Notes under the pieces: generated by a model
What the model saw: only the letters and a program-made list of their open reading frames with translations
What the model was told of the DNA's origin: nothing
Databases searched by the model: none
Shown here: in pieces, positions 1 to 6,682 of the stretch
Numbering within the stretch: position 1 is the stretch's first letter
Layout of the letters: the number at the start of each line of letters is the position of its first letter
Assembly: GCA_001898645.1 (NCBI GenBank)
Contig: MKUQ01000016.1
Span: forward strand, 306,928-370,927
Reading direction: 5' to 3'
Length of the DNA: 64,000 nt
Origin: Burkholderiales bacterium 70-64
Lineage (GTDB): Bacteria; Pseudomonadota; Gammaproteobacteria; Burkholderiales; Burkholderiaceae_E
Position numbers and translations under genes: made by a program

Positions 1-502
1 CGTCGCGCTGCCACAGCGTGACGGCGAGCACCGGCACGTCGTCGATCCCCTTGGGCTTGACGATGGGCGCGAGCACGCCGAGATCGCGCGGCAGCCAGTC
101 CTGGTTGGCATTCAGGACGTCGTACAGCCGCACCAGCGCCTCGGTGCGCGGCACGCCGACCTTGAACTGGACGGTGAGCACGGCGAGCCCGGGCCGGGCG
201 ATGGAAAAGGTATGCTCGATGCCGCTGATCTGCGACAGCACCTGCTCGGCCGGGCGCGCAACCATGTTCTGCACGTCGATGCTGGAAGCCCCGGGGAAGG
301 GGATCAGCACGTTGGCCATGGTCACGTTGATCTGCGGCTCTTCCTCGCGCGGGGTGACCAGCACCGCGAACAGCCCCAGCAGCAGCGCCACCAGCGCGAT
401 CAGCGGAGTGATCGCGTTGTCCTGGAAGGTGCGTGCGATGCGGCCGGACGGGCCGAGCCGAGCGGCGCGCCCCCGCTCCTGGCCGGTCGGGGCTTCCATC
501 AT
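1..502 (-). CDS. RND efflux pump inner-membrane permease (N-terminal part, runs off window)
   Basis: The reading frame enters from the left edge and starts at the ATG whose first base is 502, overlapping the adaptor's stop in an ATGA junction. About 167 N-terminal residues are visible. A short basic N-terminus is followed by one hydrophobic segment (LIALVALLLGLFAVLV), then the TPREEEPQI motif typical of RND permeases at the exit of TM1, then the start of the PN1 porter subdomain (VLIPFPGASSIDVQ). The family is a proton-driven trimeric exporter working with a periplasmic adaptor and an outer-membrane channel. The substrate cannot be told from this part. No outer-membrane channel gene is visible here; it may lie beyond the edge. 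The adaptor directly upstream supports the assignment. Confidence 0.9.
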   Translation of the reverse strand, partial: MMEAPTGQERGRAARLGPSGRIARTFQDNAITPLIALVALLLGLFAVLVTPREEEPQINVTMANVLIPFPGASSIDVQNMVARPAEQVLSQISGIEHTFSIARPGLAVLTVQFKVGVPRTEALVRLYDVLNANQDWLPRDLGVLAPIVKPKGIDDVPVLAVTLWQRD

Positions 503-1617
503 CGGCCCGCGTCGAGCGGCACGGCACCGGCCAGGCCCGCCCTGACCGGATCGAGCGCGATGCGTTCGCCGCCCTTGAGGCCGGCCAGCACTTCCACGCC
601 GGCCTCGCCATGCTCGGCGCCCACGCGCACCGCCTGCAGCACGAAACGCTGCTCGCGCGCCACGTAGACGGCCGTCAGCTCGCCGCGACGCAGCACGCTG
701 GCCGACGGGATCGTGAGCCGCTGCTGCGAGCCGCCGCCGAAGCGCACGCGCACGCTCTGCCCCGGCATCGCCCCCGCCACCGCGGCCTGCGGCAGTTCGA
801 GCCGGAACTCGACGGTCTGCGAAACCGGATCGGCCCCGGGCAGCGCGACGGTGGCCGTCGGGCCGACCCATGCCCCGGAGGGCAGGCGCACCTGAATGCG
901 CTGCGCCGCGCGGGCGACGGCCTGCTGGGAAGCCGGCACATAGGCCACCGCGCGAATCGGCTGCGGCGCATAGACGGTGGCCACCGGGCGCCCGGGCGCG
1001 GCCAGGTCGCCGGCCTCGACGTGGGTGGCGAGCACCAGGCCGTCATAAGGCGCCACCACCGTGGCGAAACTGTGGGCGAGCGCCGCCTGGCTGCGCCCCG
1101 CCTGGGCCTGCTGCTGCCCGGCCTGCGCCGCGCGCCACTGGGTCTCGGCGACATCGAGTGCCGCCTCGCTGATGAATCCCTGCGCACGCAGCCGCTGGCT
1201 GCGCTCGTATTGCGCGCGCGCATTGGCGAGCTCCGCCTGCGACTGCGCCAGCGCCGCCTCGCTGCGCGCGAGGCCGGCGCGCACGTCGCGCTCGTCGATG
1301 CGCGCCAGCACCTGGCCGGCGCGCACCGCGTCGCCGGCGCGCACCGCCAGCTGCACCACGTTGCCCGCGGTCTGCGCCGCGACGACACTCTGGCGTACCG
1401 CCTGCAGGGTGCCGTCGAGCTCGAGTGCCACGCCGATCGTGCCCGGCTGGACGGTGATCACCGGGACCGCGGGCGGCTGCGGCGCACCGGCACGGACGGG
1501 CAGCGCCATGCACGTGACGGCAGCCATTGCCGCGGCCCGCAATGCCGCGCGCGCGCGATGCCTACGAGGAAGGAACGCGCCCGTGCGCGTCCGGCGAGAC
1601 GTTGGTTGCATACCCAT
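499..1617 (-). CDS. RND efflux periplasmic adaptor (membrane fusion protein, HlyD/AcrA type)
   Basis: A protein of about 372 residues with a basic N-terminus, a hydrophobic export signal ending near PVRAGA, a biotinyl-lipoyl half (VVAAQTAGNVVQLAVRAG), an alpha-helical hairpin rich in Ala/Gln, the second lipoyl half (VVAPYDGLVL), then beta-barrel and membrane-proximal domains. It bridges the RND permease to an outer-membrane channel. It is the first gene of the operon and is translationally coupled to the permease. The start is uncertain. ATG 1617 and the in-frame ATG 1611 both lie inside an operator-like inverted repeat, and no Shine-Dalgarno sequence precedes them, so the mRNA may be leaderless or translation may start further in. 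No Cys or His metal-binding cluster is seen, so drug or lipid export is as likely as metal export. Confidence 0.88.
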   Translation of the reverse strand: MGMQPTSRRTRTGAFLPRRHRARAALRAAAMAAVTCMALPVRAGAPQPPAVPVITVQPGTIGVALELDGTLQAVRQSVVAAQTAGNVVQLAVRAGDAVRAGQVLARIDERDVRAGLARSEAALAQSQAELANARAQYERSQRLRAQGFISEAALDVAETQWRAAQAGQQQAQAGRSQAALAHSFATVVAPYDGLVLATHVEAGDLAAPGRPVATVYAPQPIRAVAYVPASQQAVARAAQRIQVRLPSGAWVGPTATVALPGADPVSQTVEFRLELPQAAVAGAMPGQSVRVRFGGGSQQRLTIPSASVLRRGELTAVYVAREQRFVLQAVRVGAEHGEAGVEVLAGLKGGERIALDPVRAGLAGAVPLDAGR

Positions 1618-1652
1618 GCGGGTATTTTGATATACCCCGAACGGTATGTCAA
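1610..1652 (-). promoter_or_regulatory. Promoter with two tandem inverted-repeat operators for the efflux operon
   Basis: On the minus strand a perfect TTGACA (1652-1647) is followed by AT-rich -10 candidates (CAAAAT 1628-1623 or TATCAA 1631-1626). Two 16-bp inverted repeats overlap it: ATACCC-N4-GGGTAT (1610-1625) and ATACC-N6-GGTAT (1632-1647), with centres 22 bp apart, about two helical turns. This looks like a repressor operator of TetR or CsoR type, but no regulator gene is adjacent in the window. The first repeat covers the annotated start codon, so a bound repressor would block both polymerase and the 5' end of the message. Confidence 0.55.
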
Positions 1653-1708
1653 CCGGCTCGTCTGCGCCCGCCGGCGCGTCTATCTCCCATCTGCAACATG
1701 CCTGTCTG

Positions 1709-1945
1709 CTATCGGTTGTCGCGGTGCTTGCCGACCTCGTGGCCGACCGCTCCGCCCACCACGGCCCCGCCCACGGTGCCCAGGGCGCTGTCGGTCACTA
1801 CATTGCCCACGACGCCGCCCACCACTGCGCCGGCGGCCGTGCCCTTCTGCGCGCTCGTCATGCCGTTCCAGGTGGCGCAGCCCGAGGCGACCGCGACCCC
1901 TGCCGACAACGCGAACGCCGCCATCGTTCTCGTGATTCGCTTCAT
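1709..1945 (-). CDS. Glycine-zipper lipoprotein (OsmB/SlyB-like, 78 aa)
   Basis: A 78-residue protein with a lipoprotein signal (MKRITRTMAAFALSAGVAVASGC, lipobox ASGC, Cys23) followed by a glycine-zipper two-helix region in which Gly recurs every four residues (GAVVGGVVGNVV and GGAVVGGAVGHEVG). Such proteins sit in the outer membrane or periplasmic face and are usually induced by envelope or osmotic stress. The exact role of this one is unknown. The ribosome-binding region is present twice as an exact tandem copy. It follows the DUF1328 gene by 62 bp on the same strand, separated by a perfect hairpin, and is probably co-transcribed with it from the sigma-54 promoter at 2238-2252. Confidence 0.85.
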   Translation of the reverse strand: MKRITRTMAAFALSAGVAVASGCATWNGMTSAQKGTAAGAVVGGVVGNVVTDSALGTVGGAVVGGAVGHEVGKHRDNR

Positions 1946-1975
1946 GATGTATCTCCTCTCGATGTATCTCCTCTC
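1946..1975 (-). repeat. Tandem 15-bp duplication carrying two Shine-Dalgarno sites
   Basis: The 15-mer GATGTATCTCCTCTC (plus-strand reading) occurs twice, head to tail, directly before the start codon of the glycine-zipper lipoprotein. Read on the coding strand each unit contains GAGAGGAGATACATC, so there are two identical GAGGAG ribosome-binding sites. Only the one next to the ATG has normal spacing. The other could act as a standby site. Confidence 0.9.
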
Positions 1976-1979
1976 GAAT

Positions 1980-2001
1980 CCGGACCGGTCAGCCGGTCCG
2001 G
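1980..2001. other. Perfect inverted repeat between DUF1328 and glycine-zipper genes
   Basis: CCGGACCGG-TCAG-CCGGTCCGG: nine-base arms with a four-base loop and no T-run on either side. It could be a weak terminator or attenuator that lowers expression of the downstream lipoprotein, an mRNA-stabilising stem, or a protein-binding site. A related GACCGG-GT-CCGGTC occurs at 2209-2222. Confidence 0.6.
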
Positions 2002-2007
2002 CCGGCG

Positions 2008-2175
2008 CTACTTCGACCCGCGCACCAGCCCGACGATCAGGCTGATCACCGCGATGATCAGGAAGAGAAAGAACAACACCTGAGCGATGTTCGCTGCACC
2101 CGCGGCGATTCCACTGAAGCCGAACAGGGCGGCAACGATCGCGATGATGAAAAAGACCAATGCGTAATGAAGCAT
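2008..2175 (-). CDS. DUF1328 (YtjA-family) small inner-membrane protein, 55 aa
   Basis: An ATG-started frame (first base 2175) with a strong ribosome-binding site (GAGGAGAACC) encodes 55 residues: [20 protein letters not shown], then a Gly/Ala turn ([12 protein letters not shown]), then a second hydrophobic helix ([19 protein letters not shown]) and a short RGSK tail. This two-helix layout is the DUF1328/YtjA family, small membrane proteins often found with BON lipoproteins in stress-related loci. The molecular function is unknown. The gene lies divergently from the BON lipoprotein at 2350, and each gene has its own sigma-54-type promoter. Confidence 0.85.
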   Translation of the reverse strand: MLHYALVFFIIAIVAALFGFSGIAAGAANIAQVLFFLFLIIAVISLIVGLVRGSK

Positions 2176-2237
2176 GTCGGTTCTCCTCGATCAGGCGCCG
2201 GACGGAATGACCGGGTCCGGTCGGTAGGAGTCATCCC

Positions 2238-2252
2238 GCAAGTCGCATGCCA
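2238..2252 (-). promoter_or_regulatory. Sigma-54 (-24/-12) promoter for the DUF1328 gene
   Basis: The minus strand reads TGGCATGCGACTTGC, matching the RpoN consensus TGGCACG-N4-TTGC at all but one defined position, with the required GG-N10-GC spacing. Transcription would start near 2226, giving a leader of about 50 nt before the ATG at 2175. Read from sequence only. Confidence 0.6.
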
Positions 2253-2275
2253 GGAAAAAGTTACCGACTCCGGGA

Positions 2276-2290
2276 TGGCACGGCGTTTGC
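2276..2290 (+). promoter_or_regulatory. Sigma-54 (-24/-12) promoter for the BON lipoprotein gene
   Basis: TGGCACGGCGTTTGC matches the RpoN consensus at every defined position, with GG-N10-GC spacing. Transcription would start near 2302, giving a leader of about 48 nt before the ATG at 2350. It is back to back with the minus-strand promoter at 2238-2252; 23 bp separate the two -24 boxes. Confidence 0.7.
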
Positions 2291-2349
2291 GTACATCCGG
2301 GCTGCACCCCTCCAGGGCTGCACTCCGTGCAATCGAAAGGAGAATCCAG

Positions 2350-2931
2350 ATGAACCATCGACATGCAAGAAGGGTCCTTGCGGTAGCCGTTCCCGCGGCG
2401 CTTCTTCTCATCGCAGGTTGCCAACGTTCCGAAGACATGGCGAACCGGCCTTCGGCCGACCAGCCGCCCATGGCCGATTCGGGCCGTTCGGCCGATCGGA
2501 CCACGCCGCCGGCACCGCCCCAGGTGATGCCGCCCGCGCCGCCTTCGGCCGCTTCGCCGGGCAACTCTTCCGGCGGCGCGCCGGCGGCCGATCCTTCCAC
2601 TTCCCCGGGCGGGTCGGCTTCGAGCGGCAGCGATTACGGCAGCAGCGCCGGCTCCACGGCCAACGGTTCCGACGGGAAAGCCGGGTCAGGAGCGAATGCG
2701 GCAGCCGACAAAGCCGGTGATGCCGCCATCACCGCTGCGGTGAAGGCCAGGCTGCTCGCCGATCCCAGCCTGAGCGCGCAGGAGATCGAGGTCACTACGA
2801 AAGATGGAGGCCACGTGACGCTGGCGGGTCACGTCAAGAGTGAAGCCGCCCGCGAACGGGCCGAACAGCTCGCCCGCAATGCTCGCGGCGTGCAGGAGGT
2901 CGACAACCAGCTGGTGGTCGGCAGCGCCTGA
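2350..2931 (+). CDS. BON-domain lipoprotein with long Ser/Gly/Pro-rich linker
   Basis: 193 residues. The ATG at 2350 was chosen because AAAGGAG lies just upstream and the protein then opens with a proper lipoprotein signal (lipobox LIAGC). Residues of roughly 30-110 are low-complexity Pro, Ala, Ser and Gly, probably a flexible spacer across the periplasm. The C-terminal 75 or so form one BON domain (AAITAAVKARLLADPSLSA, then VTLAGHVKSEAARERAEQLA, ending in VDNQLVV). BON domains bind phospholipid or other envelope components and are typical of OsmY-like osmotic-shock proteins. The start region carries a consensus sigma-54 promoter. The second BON lipoprotein 54 bp downstream is probably in the same transcript. 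Confidence 0.88.
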   Translation: MNHRHARRVLAVAVPAALLLIAGCQRSEDMANRPSADQPPMADSGRSADRTTPPAPPQVMPPAPPSAASPGNSSGGAPAADPSTSPGGSASSGSDYGSSAGSTANGSDGKAGSGANAAADKAGDAAITAAVKARLLADPSLSAQEIEVTTKDGGHVTLAGHVKSEAARERAEQLARNARGVQEVDNQLVVGSA

Positions 2932-2985
2932 GCGCCGGGCCGACCGTTTTCCAACAACGCCACACCACCCTCGACAGGAGGCATC

Positions 2986-3297
2986 ATGCTCGCACGACCA
3001 CTCGCCGCCATCGCCCTCGGCATACTGGTTGCCACCACGACCGGCTGCGCGGTCTCGCGCGGCCAGGAAACCACGGGCCAATATTTCGACGACACGGCCA
3101 TCACCACCAAGGTGAAGAGCGCCTTCGCCTCCGACCCGCAGGTCGCTGCGACCAGCATCAGCGTGGAAACGATGCAGGGCACCGTGCAGCTGAGCGGCTT
3201 CGCCAAATCGCAGTCCGAGAAGGATCGCGCCGCGGCGGTGGCGCGCGACGTCAAGGGCGTGAAGGCGGTGAAGAACGACATCGTCGTGCGGCCATGA
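2986..3297 (+). CDS. Short BON-domain lipoprotein, 103 aa
   Basis: 103 residues with a lipoprotein signal (lipobox TTGC) and a single BON domain: helix YFDDTAITTKVKSAFASDP, strands with VETMQGTVQLSGFAKS, then helix EKDRAAAVARDVKGVKAVKN and the closing strand DIVVRP. The ATG at 2986 follows GACAGGAGG. It is a compact relative of the preceding protein without the long linker, and the two may form a stress-induced envelope pair. A strong hairpin immediately after its stop ends the unit. Confidence 0.88.
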   Translation: MLARPLAAIALGILVATTTGCAVSRGQETTGQYFDDTAITTKVKSAFASDPQVAATSISVETMQGTVQLSGFAKSQSEKDRAAAVARDVKGVKAVKNDIVVRP

Positions 3298-3302
3298 AGC
3301 TC

Positions 3303-3324
3303 TAGGGCCTGTTCACAGGCCCTA
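3303..3324. terminator. Bidirectional hairpin terminator between convergent genes
   Basis: TAGGGCCTG-TTCA-CAGGCCCTA, nine perfect base pairs with a four-base loop, lies between the BON lipoprotein and the oppositely oriented sensor kinase. Its right arm includes the kinase stop codon (TAG, 3324-3322). There is no long T-run, so termination may be leaky or Rho-assisted. Confidence 0.65.
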
Positions 3325-6303
3325 AGTCAGCGCGCGCTCGAGGAACCTCAGCAGGCGCTCTGAAGAAGCCGGCTTGGCCAGGTGAGCGGCGAAGCCGTAA
3401 GAGAGAGCGCGCTCACGTTCGTCGCGCCCGGCATAGGCGGTCAGGGCGGCCACCGGCAACGGTGAGCCGCCGTGACCGCGCCGTGCCTCGAGGGCGCGCA
3501 GCGCATCGAGGAACTCGTAGCCGTCGCGATCGGGCATCGCGATGTCGCACAGCACGGCGTCGGGCCAATGCGAACGTTCCTGCTTCTCGAGCCAGCCGAT
3601 CGCCGCATCGACCGAGGCGAACGACACTTCCTCGAAGGCTTCGTCGCGCAACCACTGCGCGAGCGCTTCACGGGCATCATCGTGGTCATCGATGACCATC
3701 ACGCGCGCCTGCGTGGCGCGATCGGCAACGTCTGCACGTGCAGCGCGGTCCGCGGTGCCGGTCGTTGCCGACATCGACATCGCGCCGCCGGCCGACGCGG
3801 GCGCTTCGATCGTACCGACCTCGATCGCACCGACCTCGATCGCCGCGGCCTCGGGCGGGCTGGCCTCGAGCGCCGTGGGTGCCGCCGACTCCAGGGCCGG
3901 CAGCCGGATGGTGAACGAGGCGCCCTTTCCCGAGCCGGCGCTGAACGCCGACACGCTGCCGCCGTGCGATTGCACGATGTGCCTGACCAGCGCCAACCCC
4001 AGGCCGAGGCCGCCCTGCCGGCGGCGGCTCGAGGAATCCGCCTGACGGAAGCGCTCGAACACGCCCGGCAGCATGTCGGCCTCTATGCCCTGCCCGGTAT
4101 CGAGCACCTCGATCGCATAGGTCCCGTCTTCGCGGCGCAGGCTCACCGTCACCTGCCCGCCGGCCGGAGTGAACTTCACGGCGTTGGCGAGCAGGTTGCC
4201 CACCGCCTGCTGCAATCGCAGGGCGTCGCCACTCACCTCGCCGCGCGCCTCGATCCGGAGATGAAGCTCGAGATGTTTCTGCGCAGCCACCTGGCGGTGG
4301 GACTCCACTGCCGCGGCCACCAGCGCATCCAGGCGCACCGGCTCCAGGTCGAGCACCAGCTTGCCGCGCTCGACGCGCGCGAGGTCGAGCAGATCGTCGA
4401 TCAGGACGCGCTGGGCGTCGACGTTGCGGTGGATCACATCGAGAGCGCGGCGCAGCTGCTCGCCGCTGGCACCCTTGTGCTCGATCACGTTCAGCCAGCC
4501 GACGATGGCATGCAGCGGCGTGCGCAGCTCATGCGAGACGATCGCCAGGAACTCGTCCTTGGTGCGATTGGCCGCTTCGGCGTCGATCCGGGCGTGCCGT
4601 TCGCTCTCGACCGCGTCGGCGGTCGCCATGGCAGCCGTCACCAGCAGCACCAGCTGGCGCACGATGAGCGGATCCTCGTCGCCGAAGCGGCGCCCGCCGG
4701 TCTGCAGCAGGTAGAGCGTCCCGATCCGCGGGCTGCGGCCGACCTGCACCGGCACGATCATCATCTGCTCGGTGGCGGCGGCCGCGTCGGCCTTCGCGTC
4801 GAGCGCGACGTACGCCACCACCTCGAGGCGCTCGCCCTCGGGCCAGTGCTCGCTCGCCGCCAGGAGAGCGCGCCGCTCTTCGGCCGACAGCGGCAGCGTG
4901 GCGGCGATCGAGGTCTGCCCGGTGCCGTCGGCCCGGCGTATCACCGCGTAGCTGCAACCGACGATGTTGCAGGCGCGGTCGGCCAGGTATTCCAGCCGCG
5001 CGGCATAGTCCGTCGACAGGCTGATGCCCACGCTCGCATCGGCCAGCGCTCGCAATTGGGCGTTGCGCTCGCGCTCGCGCGCCAGCACGTCGGCGCGCTC
5101 GCGCTCGATGCGCTCGCGCTCGACGATCTCCTGGCGCAGCTGCCGGTTGGCGGCGGTCAGGTCGGCGGTACGCTCGCGCACTCGCGAATCGAGCTCCTCG
5201 TTGGCGCGGCGCAGGGCGAGAGTCATGGTCTGGGCCAGCGCATGGGCACGGTCACGGGTGGTCGTCATCGACCACACCACCGCGAACAGCAGCAGGCTGA
5301 TCAGCGCGCCGCCGGCGAGCGGCTTCCAGGGCATGCGCGAGCCGAGCAGCGCCTCGCCGGCGGGCTCGGGCATCGCCTGCGCCTCGAGCACCCAGACTCG
5401 GCCCAGCACCTCGATCGGAACCCGCGCCGAGCCGCCGCCCGCTCCGGCGACCGCAGGAGCGGGCGACTCATCGCTGTACAGGAGGGTGCGCGCATCGGGC
5501 AGCCGTCCGTCGAACAGGCGCACGAACAGCGGCCGCCCCGCGTCGCGCCCGACGCCGGTGACGAGATCGGCAGGGCGAAACGGCGCGTAGACCCAGCCGG
5601 CGAGCGCGGCGCGGCGCTGTGCCACGGTGTCGATCGCCGCACCGTACTGGTATACCGGCAGGTACATCAGCACCGCGGCCGGGTGGACCGCGCCGGCGTC
5701 CTGCACCAGTGCCACCGGCCCGGTGAGCGTCGGGCGCGCGCTGTCGCGCGCGGCCCTCATCGCTTCCCTGCGCACCGGCTCGGAATACATGTCGAAGCCG
5801 AAGGCCCGCAGGTTGGCCGCATCGAAGGGCTCGATGTAGACGATCGTGCTGATCTCGGCGCGCGGGCCCGGAGGCCAGATCTGGAAGTCCGGAAACCCCT
5901 CGTTGCGCACGCGGTTCCCGAACGCCTCGACCTGCCCCGGTTCCAGCCAGGCCGCGAACCCGACCGCCCTCAGCCCGGGAAAGGCGTTGGCGAGATCGAG
6001 CGCATCGACGTAGGCGCGCCACTGCTGGCGCGACGGGTAGGCGGTGGCGGCGAACAGCGAGGCGCCGCCGCGCAGCGCGATCTCGTAGGCGACCAGCCGC
6101 TGCTTGATGCGCGCTGCGAGCGCATTGGCCTGCTCGAGCACTGCGACGTTGCTCTCGGCGTGCAGCCGGGCCTGCTCGGAGCGCCCGATCAGCGCCGTGA
6201 CCAGCAGCCCGGCCAGCAGCACGAAGACGGCCGCCGTCTTGCCGCTGGCCTGCGCCCGGATCCGGCGCCAGTATTCAGCCATGACCGATCGCCCGTCCGC
6301 CAT
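3322..6303 (-). CDS. Hybrid sensor histidine kinase: TM-CHASE-TM-GAF-HisKA-HATPase-REC
   Basis: About 993 residues from ATG 6303, which has AGGAGG upstream; ATG 6282 is the alternative. TM1 lies near residues 22-40, followed by a periplasmic CHASE-type sensor domain with the PGLRAVGFAAWLEPG signature, TM2 near 330-348, a coiled-coil linker, a GAF domain, and a dimerisation helix with SHELRTPL (His591 is the phospho-acceptor). The ATPase domain has GNLLANAVKFTP, DTGQGIE and GLGLGLALVRHIV. The C-terminal receiver has IDDHDDA and Asp920 in LCDIAMPD. The linker before the receiver contains a short repeat of the type AIEVG/TIEV. No HPt domain is present, so a partner must take phosphate onward. 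It opposes a lone receiver gene and lies near a DHp-only protein and an NtrC-type regulator. The CHASE ligand is unknown. Confidence 0.9.
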   Translation of the reverse strand: MADGRSVMAEYWRRIRAQASGKTAAVFVLLAGLLVTALIGRSEQARLHAESNVAVLEQANALAARIKQRLVAYEIALRGGASLFAATAYPSRQQWRAYVDALDLANAFPGLRAVGFAAWLEPGQVEAFGNRVRNEGFPDFQIWPPGPRAEISTIVYIEPFDAANLRAFGFDMYSEPVRREAMRAARDSARPTLTGPVALVQDAGAVHPAAVLMYLPVYQYGAAIDTVAQRRAALAGWVYAPFRPADLVTGVGRDAGRPLFVRLFDGRLPDARTLLYSDESPAPAVAGAGGGSARVPIEVLGRVWVLEAQAMPEPAGEALLGSRMPWKPLAGGALISLLLFAVVWSMTTTRDRAHALAQTMTLALRRANEELDSRVRERTADLTAANRQLRQEIVERERIERERADVLARERERNAQLRALADASVGISLSTDYAARLEYLADRACNIVGCSYAVIRRADGTGQTSIAATLPLSAEERRALLAASEHWPEGERLEVVAYVALDAKADAAAATEQMMIVPVQVGRSPRIGTLYLLQTGGRRFGDEDPLIVRQLVLLVTAAMATADAVESERHARIDAEAANRTKDEFLAIVSHELRTPLHAIVGWLNVIEHKGASGEQLRRALDVIHRNVDAQRVLIDDLLDLARVERGKLVLDLEPVRLDALVAAAVESHRQVAAQKHLELHLRIEARGEVSGDALRLQQAVGNLLANAVKFTPAGGQVTVSLRREDGTYAIEVLDTGQGIEADMLPGVFERFRQADSSSRRRQGGLGLGLALVRHIVQSHGGSVSAFSAGSGKGASFTIRLPALESAAPTALEASPPEAAAIEVGAIEVGTIEAPASAGGAMSMSATTGTADRAARADVADRATQARVMVIDDHDDAREALAQWLRDEAFEEVSFASVDAAIGWLEKQERSHWPDAVLCDIAMPDRDGYEFLDALRALEARRGHGGSPLPVAALTAYAGRDERERALSYGFAAHLAKPASSERLLRFLERALT

Positions 6304-6676
6304 GCCTGACCCTCGCCTCCTGCGTGTCCTCGTCGTCGACGACCACGTCGACTCCGCGGAAAGCCTCGCGCTGCTGCTCACCCTCGAGGGCTTCGAGGCC
6401 GCCTGCGCGCACGACGGCCCGGTGGCCTTGTCGATGTTCGAGTCGCAGCGCCCGCATGCGGTGTTGCTCGATCTGCATCTCCCGGCGATGGACGGCCTGG
6501 AGGTTGCACGCTGCATCCGCGCGCTGCCCGGCGGCAGCGACGTCCTCCTGGTGGCGCTGAGCGGCCGCACCCGCGACACCGACCGCAAGGCGGCCCTGGC
6601 CGCGGGCTTCGATGCATACCTGCCCAAGCCGGCCGAGCCGGCAGCGATCGTGCGCCTGCTCGAACGCCTGCGCTGA
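6281..6676 (+). CDS. Stand-alone receiver-domain response regulator
   Basis: About 131 residues, essentially one CheY-like receiver: acidic pocket VLVVDDH, phospho-acceptor Asp in LLDLHLPAMDG (residue 64 from ATG 6281), conserved Ser/Thr region LVALSG and Lys in YLPKP. There is no output domain. The start is ATG 6281 or ATG 6302. In the first case the gene overlaps the divergent kinase head to head by about 23 bp. Neither start has a convincing ribosome-binding site. Such proteins act as phosphate shuttles or sinks, or by protein-protein contact. Its place back to back with the hybrid kinase makes that kinase the likely phosphodonor (inference). Confidence 0.88.
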   Translation: MTDRPSAMPDPRLLRVLVVDDHVDSAESLALLLTLEGFEAACAHDGPVALSMFESQRPHAVLLDLHLPAMDGLEVARCIRALPGGSDVLLVALSGRTRDTDRKAALAAGFDAYLPKPAEPAAIVRLLERLR

Positions 6677-6682
6677 CGCTCC

